A stretch of 64,000 nt of DNA from Domibacillus indicus (GTDB lineage: Bacteria > Bacillota > Bacilli > Bacillales > Domibacillaceae), in contig NZ_JAMBOO010000018.1 in NCBI RefSeq assembly GCF_023715895.1, positions 1 to 64,000 on the forward strand, given 5' to 3'. Shown here one piece after another: positions 60,106 to 64,000 of the stretch (its first letter is position 1; each line of letters starts with the position of its first letter). The position numbers were made by a program, and so were the translations under genes. The notes beneath the pieces are model-generated. The model worked only from the letters and a program-made list of their open reading frames with translations. It was not told where the DNA came from and did not search any database.

Positions 60106-60132
60106 AGCCGGTTCCTGTTTAGGAGCCGGCTT
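60106..60132 (+). repeat. Right copy of the terminator repeat
   Basis: agccggttcctgtttaggag and the following ccggctt match 59686-59712 with a single A-to-G difference. The hairpin remains but no long U-run follows (gatctg). Confidence 0.8.
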
Positions 60133-60172
60133 GATCTGCTCTTAACTGTATGTATACAAAAGGAAGACCGTT

Positions 60173-60355
60173 TTACTTTTCCGCTTTTAAAAGCAGTTCA
60201 TTTAATTCTTTTAACTCTTTTTCCATTTCAACGAGTCTTTCTTCTGCTTTTGATACGCCGTGTCCGGTAGATTCTAGTTTTTCAATGTCGCCTTGTACAC
60301 GCATATAGTCCATTTTTAATTCTTGAATCTTATATTCAATTTGTGACTTGTTCAT
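60173..60355 (-). CDS. SE1832-like small coiled-coil protein
   Basis: 60 aa; AAGGCGG precedes the ATG. IEYKIQELKMDYMRVQGDIE and AEERLVEMEKELKELNELL form a helical hairpin or coiled coil. Pattern fits the short conserved SE1832 family of Firmicutes; function unknown. Confidence 0.75.
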   Translation of the reverse strand: MNKSQIEYKIQELKMDYMRVQGDIEKLESTGHGVSKAEERLVEMEKELKELNELLLKAEK

Positions 60356-60390
60356 GGATAAACCGCCTTTTTTCTTTTAGTTTACCAAAT

Positions 60391-60424
60391 GAAAAAGCTG
60401 CCTGCATAGAGCAGGCAGCTTTTA
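60391..60424 (-). terminator. Intrinsic terminator after the 35-aa ORF
   Basis: aaaagctgcctgc pairs with gcaggcagctttt around atag a-type loop. On the minus strand it follows the small ORF ending at 60429. Confidence 0.8.
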
Positions 60425-60428
60425 ATAT

Positions 60429-60536
60429 TTAGCGGGAAACCATAAATTCAACAGCGAGGTTTAAGAAAAACGCCGTATGGACCACCGCGAAAACGAGCCC
60501 GTGTTTATTTAACTGCCGCATAAGTACTTGATCCAT
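60429..60536 (-). CDS. Candidate 35-aa membrane peptide
   Basis: ATG at 60536 is preceded by CGAGGTGATTGAT, and the frame ends with TAA at 60429 just before a strong terminator. One hydrophobic helix (HGLVFAVVHTAFFLNLAVEF). A ribosome site and terminator around it favour a real gene. No family recognised. Confidence 0.55.
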   Translation of the reverse strand: MDQVLMRQLNKHGLVFAVVHTAFFLNLAVEFMVSR

Positions 60537-60621
60537 ATCAATCACCTCGTAATTAGTTTGTAAATATAATATATCATATGTTCACAGAACGTTCAAAACT
60601 TATTTACGAAATTTCAACAAA

Positions 60622-60652
60622 AAGAAAAAGAAGCGAATTTCGCTTCTTTAAA
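60622..60652 (-). terminator. Intrinsic terminator after the cardiolipin synthase gene
   Basis: aaagaagcgaa pairs with ttcgcttcttt (about 60627-60650), with a U-rich tract on the minus strand. Overlaps the cls stop. Confidence 0.8.
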
Positions 60653-62120
60653 GGATCGGCGATAGGAGCCGAGAAATAGATTCCTTGAATTTAATAGCAG
60701 GAGAGCGCTGCTGATATAGCTCAGGTGTTAATTCAAAACAGACCGTCATGTCATGACGGAAAATTTTTGCCAGCTGGCGGCCTGTTTCATAATCATACAT
60801 AAAGGCGTTCACTTCAAAGTTTAAACGGAAGCTGCGGACGTCAATATTTGCAGTGCCGACCGAGCTTAGCTTTTCATCTACGACAATGGTTTTAGCATGA
60901 ATAAAGCCGTCATCGTAAATATAAATTTTTGCTCCCGCTTTTAACAGTTCTCCGGCATAAGAATAGGTAGCCCAGTAGACAAAAGGGTGGTCCGGTTTAT
61001 TGGGCACCATAATTTTTACATCGATTCCAGACAAAGCGGCAATACGAAGTGCGTCTAAAATGCTCGCATCTGGAATAAAATAAGGAGTCTGGATATAAAT
61101 AGACTTTTTTGCTGTTGAGATAAGCTGAAGGTAGCCGCTTTTAATTTGATCCCATTCTGAATCCGGCCCGCTAGTCACAATTTGCATGGCGGTATCACCG
61201 GTTGTGGCCGGCACGGGGAACAGTCGTTCATCGTACATAAAATCATGCCGTTTAGATGCTTGGTTCCAGTCTAGAATAAACCGAGTCTGCAGTGCATGAA
61301 CGGCGCTGCCTTCAACACGCAGGTGAGTATCTCTCCAATAGCCGAAGGACGGGTCCTTTCCTAAGTATTCATCACCAACGTTAAAGCCGCCTACATAGCC
61401 GATCTGTCCATCAATGACAACAATTTTTCTATGATTTCGGTAATTCAGCCGTAGATTAATTAAGGGAATGCGGGAAGGGAAAAAGGTCTCTACCACACCG
61501 CCGGCTTCAATAAGCTTCCGAAAATGTTTGCGCCGAAGCGTTCTTGAACCCATATCATCATACAACACGCGTACCTCCACACCTGTCAGTGCTTTTTCCG
61601 TTAAAAGAGTAATAATCTCTTTGCCAAGCCGGTCATTTCGGAAAATATAGTACTGAACATGAATATGGTTTTTGGCTCTGCGCATATCGTTCATCAGAGA
61701 ATCAAATTTTTCAGCGCCATCTGTATAGATATAAACTTGATTATCTTCCGATAAAACTGCGTCATTATAGCTTAGCAGCATAGAAATAAGTTTCGTATTT
61801 TCTTTTGTATGAGGGTTGGCAAACGGATAAATGCCGCGTTTTATAGCTCTTTTTTGATGGCTGATTTGTTCTTCAAGTCCTATTTTTTTCTTGTCTTCCC
61901 AGTCAAATAACCGCTTTCTGCTTAAATTCTGCCCGAATATAAGATAAAGAACAAAACCAAGAAGCGGAAGGAAAAACAAGACCATCAGCCACGCCCATGT
62001 TGCGCCTGCATCGCGCCGCTCCATAAAAATAATGGCTGAAGCGAGCACTATGTTCAATGTGAAAAGCACGTAAGCAGCCCACGGGAAAAAATACAATTCA
62101 ATGATCACGTTCATCACCAT
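60648..62120 (-). CDS. cls: Cardiolipin synthase
   Basis: 490 aa. Two N-terminal helices (about residues 5-25 and 36-58), then two HKD phospholipase-D motifs: HRKIVVIDGQIGYVGGFN (about 225-242) and HAKTIVVDEKLSSVGTANID (about 405-424). It condenses two phosphatidylglycerols to cardiolipin. Start is ATG 62120 or 62114, both near a weak GGAACGG site. Monocistronic with terminator. Confidence 0.93.
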   Translation of the reverse strand: MVMNVIIELYFFPWAAYVLFTLNIVLASAIIFMERRDAGATWAWLMVLFFLPLLGFVLYLIFGQNLSRKRLFDWEDKKKIGLEEQISHQKRAIKRGIYPFANPHTKENTKLISMLLSYNDAVLSEDNQVYIYTDGAEKFDSLMNDMRRAKNHIHVQYYIFRNDRLGKEIITLLTEKALTGVEVRVLYDDMGSRTLRRKHFRKLIEAGGVVETFFPSRIPLINLRLNYRNHRKIVVIDGQIGYVGGFNVGDEYLGKDPSFGYWRDTHLRVEGSAVHALQTRFILDWNQASKRHDFMYDERLFPVPATTGDTAMQIVTSGPDSEWDQIKSGYLQLISTAKKSIYIQTPYFIPDASILDALRIAALSGIDVKIMVPNKPDHPFVYWATYSYAGELLKAGAKIYIYDDGFIHAKTIVVDEKLSSVGTANIDVRSFRLNFEVNAFMYDYETGRQLAKIFRHDMTVCFELTPELYQQRSPAIKFKESISRLLSPIL

Positions 62121-62280
62121 TCCGTTCCATTTAAATAGTCACTCTCACTATACACGAAAAAGTCATAAATATCCGGATTGAAAAAGGAAAAAAGGGGAAC
62201 ATAAAGAAGGATTATAAAAAAATGAAACGCTTTTGTATAAAGAACGTATAAACCATTAAACGTGAAAAGGATGGATGACC

Positions 62281-62439
62281 ATGAAGAGTGCGGATCGGAC
62301 GAGAAAAATTGTCGATAATCTTACCAGGCTGGGTGTAAAAGCAACCGTAACCAAATCAAGAACAGCGCTATGGACCGCTTTGCAATGCAGGGAAGCACAG
62401 AGCCAGTTGAAGGCGGTTACCTCCTGCCACTCTGGATAA
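62281..62439 (+). CDS. Candidate 52-aa protein, unrecognised
   Basis: AAAAGGATGG lies at good distance before ATG 62281; the frame ends with TAA at 62437. The peptide (RTRKIVDNLTRLGVKATVTK, Cys in LQCREAQ and at TSCH) is basic. Ends 18 nt before the second lipid kinase start, so it may be the first gene of that operon. No family known to me. Confidence 0.45.
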   Translation: MKSADRTRKIVDNLTRLGVKATVTKSRTALWTALQCREAQSQLKAVTSCHSG

Positions 62440-62457
62440 GAAGGGAGCGTGGCAACG

Positions 62458-63342
62458 GTGCGTTTTACAAAAGGGCTTTTTATACACAACGAGCATGCCG
62501 GAAGTCAAAGAGAACCGGTTATTGAACAAGTAATATCCGTTTTGAAGGAAGCGGTCGGGCACGTTGAGCGGAAAGTGATTACCGAACCCGGAGAAGGAGA
62601 AAAACTGTGCTATGAGACCGTTCAGGATTATGACATTGTCATCATTTATGGTGGTGACGGAACGGTTCATGAATGCATTAATGGAATCGCCCGATTGGAA
62701 AAAAGGCCTATTGTCGCTGTACTGCCAGGTGGAACCTGTAATGATTTCAGCCGTGCAATTGGAGTTCCGGAAGACTTGGACGCGGCCTGCCGACTCTTAA
62801 AAACAGGTGTTGTCCGTAAAGTGGACGTCTGTGCCATGAATGATCGTTTTTTTGCAAACTTCTGGGGGATTGGCATGATTACCGATACTTCCGAAAATAT
62901 CGATGAAAACAAAAAATCGATGATCGGCAAAATGAGTTACTATTTAAGTGCCCTTGAAACGGTCCGTCATCCATCTTTTTTTCATTATATGATTGAAGCG
63001 GACGGAAGGAAACATGAAGGGGAAGCGGCAATGGTTGTTGCGTTGAATGGAAATTATATCGGGACAGTTGACCTTCCTTTTCAAGCGAATCATGAAGACG
63101 GTTACTTAGAACTTATCATTGTAAAAGACTCGGGCTTTCCGCTTATAAAAGAAGTACTTCAAACAAAGAAAATTAAGGCAACAGGAGAACATGCCGCGAA
63201 TCTTGAACACTACCATGTTCAATCATTCACAATTCAAACCGATCATCCGATGCTTATCGACATGGATGGAGAAGTGTATGCTGTGACGCCGGCTGTCTGC
63301 AGCGTTAAAAAAGGGCATATTGACTGTCTTTGTTCCGCATAA
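62458..63342 (+). CDS. Second diacylglycerol kinase family lipid kinase
   Basis: 294 aa from GTG 62458; AAGGGAG is 10 nt upstream, while the GTG at 62449 nearly touches it. DAGK blocks: YGGDGTVHECINGIARLE (about 65-82), PGGTCNDFSRAIGV (about 95-108), and DGYLELIIVKDSGF in the C-terminal part. Similar to BmrU/YegS-type enzymes but distinct from the copy at 54879. Substrate lipid not known. Confidence 0.85.
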   Translation: MRFTKGLFIHNEHAGSQREPVIEQVISVLKEAVGHVERKVITEPGEGEKLCYETVQDYDIVIIYGGDGTVHECINGIARLEKRPIVAVLPGGTCNDFSRAIGVPEDLDAACRLLKTGVVRKVDVCAMNDRFFANFWGIGMITDTSENIDENKKSMIGKMSYYLSALETVRHPSFFHYMIEADGRKHEGEAAMVVALNGNYIGTVDLPFQANHEDGYLELIIVKDSGFPLIKEVLQTKKIKATGEHAANLEHYHVQSFTIQTDHPMLIDMDGEVYAVTPAVCSVKKGHIDCLCSA

Positions 63343-63380
63343 AAGCGCCCCGCCGAAGAAAGGCAGGACGCTTATTAAAA
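63342..63380. terminator. Hairpin between the lipid kinase and dedA genes
   Basis: aagcgccccgcc pairs imperfectly with ggcaggacgctt and is followed by an A/T-rich tract; may serve both convergent genes. Confidence 0.6.
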
Positions 63381-63399
63381 AAGATCCGAACATTCTATT

Positions 63400-64000
63400 T
63401 TAAGCAGAGCGGCTGCGGAACTTGCGGACAAACCAAATAACTGCTGCGATAAAAATAATGGCCAATATCGCATAAACGATATTTGAGTACACATCCATAT
63501 AGTCAACGATCGTATGCCATGAATCGGAGAAAGCGGCACCCAAGTTTACAAGAACAGTATTCCATATTAACGTTCCAGCAGTCGTAAACAAAACAAATAA
63601 AAGAAAATTCATATTGGACATGCCGGCAGGGATAGAAATTAAGCTTCGGATAAGAGGAACCATGCGGCAGAGAAAAACCGTCCAAACTCCATATTTATCA
63701 AACCAGGCATCCGCCCGGTGAATATCCTCGTTTTTCACACGAAGAAACTTGCCGTAACGGGCCACGACTTTCTCCATTGTTTGCACATCCAATATCAACC
63801 CGACACCGTATAGAATAATAGCACCTACAACCGATCCGGCTGTTGAAACGAGTATAACTCCCGTAACAGTCAAATCTGTCTGGCCGGTCATTACACCGCC
63901 AAAGGTAAGAATAACTTCAGACGGAATCGGAGGGAATATATTTTCAAGTGCAATCAAGAAAAAAATGCCCCAGAGTCCATACTGCTCCATCATCGAAATA
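63400..64000 (-). CDS. DedA family membrane protein, 5'-truncated by the window
   Basis: At least 197 aa. ENIFPPIPSEVILTFGG is the DedA N-terminal signature; GRYGKFLRVKNEDIHRADAW-type text and FLCRMVPLIRSLISIPAGMSNM carry the conserved Arg-Pro region. Frame stays open to the window edge, and usual DedA starts lie a few residues further up, so the true start is probably outside. DedA/YngC proteins act in lipid or undecaprenyl-phosphate recycling. Confidence 0.87.
   Translation of the reverse strand, partial: ISMMEQYGLWGIFFLIALENIFPPIPSEVILTFGGVMTGQTDLTVTGVILVSTAGSVVGAIILYGVGLILDVQTMEKVVARYGKFLRVKNEDIHRADAWFDKYGVWTVFLCRMVPLIRSLISIPAGMSNMNFLLFVLFTTAGTLIWNTVLVNLGAAFSDSWHTIVDYMDVYSNIVYAILAIIFIAAVIWFVRKFRSRSA

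Noticed and set aside
59716-60270. 184-codon ORF across the inserted element
   Set aside because: It runs through the 12-G tract, both repeat arms and a terminator, with Arg/Pro-rich text typical of non-coding palindromes.

Overview
The window reads as a chromosome segment of a low-to-moderate GC Firmicute of the family Bacillaceae. It has strong AGGAGG-type Shine-Dalgarno sites, frequent GTG/TTG starts, hairpin plus U-run terminators, a TPP riboswitch ahead of a Bacillus-type thiazole operon, a ComQ/ComP/ComA quorum-sensing locus next to pncA-pncB as in Bacillus subtilis, and palindromic repeats of a kind I associate with Bacillaceae. The genus cannot be fixed from the sequence alone. No phage, CRISPR array, tRNA or complete insertion sequence was found.

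Layout. 0-7 kb: the 5S end of an rRNA operon, a three-gene cell-envelope glycosylation operon (csbB, gtrA, yfhO), a ZIP-like membrane protein, and the type III polyketide synthase/methyltransferase pair bpsA-bpsB. 7-15 kb: an exonuclease and a GlnD-like nucleotidyltransferase, an ammonium transporter with a GlnR/TnrA box, a permease and a glyoxalase-fold protein, two overlapping FluC fluoride channels, an aldo/keto reductase and a LacI regulator. 15.5-25.2 kb: an NAD-salvage operon (NrtR-like Nudix regulator, pncA, pncB), then comQ, comP and comA. No comX exists on the + strand between comQ and comP. A 52-codon ORF ending Gly-Trp-Arg lies there on the opposite strand and is the best comX candidate. 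An orphan sensor kinase and a YugO-like K+ channel follow. 25.4-35.6 kb: C4-dicarboxylate uptake (dctP, dctB, dctS, dctR), then a BASS-type transporter coupled to a second CitA-type two-component system and a malate/citrate-type 2HCT transporter.

37.4-41.4 kb: thiazole operon tenI-thiO-thiS-thiG-thiF under a TPP riboswitch with a downstream terminator. 41.5-54.5 kb: mostly housekeeping and accessory single genes (an FbpA-like small protein, MFS/LysR pair, lactonase-SDR pair, lipoprotein, UDG-like protein, ppaC, YitT, YceI, YvbH, HAD, a DNA-binding protein). 54.6-64 kb: a membrane-lipid and membrane-stress region with two diacylglycerol-kinase-family enzymes, a DUF4178-PspA-DUF4247-DUF350-aminopropyltransferase cluster, cardiolipin synthase and a DedA protein cut by the window end. 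Two structured repeats sit at 52.6 kb and 59.7-60.1 kb. The second has terminal inverted repeats and lies between two copies of a terminator.

The strongest lead is the reversed comX-like gene. Next are the PspA/aminopropyltransferase cluster, the TIR element flanked by duplicated terminators, the NrtR-like regulation of NAD salvage, and a lipid kinase that seems to have fused to an upstream ORF by loss of one stop codon. All functional calls are from motif recognition by eye; no database search was run.
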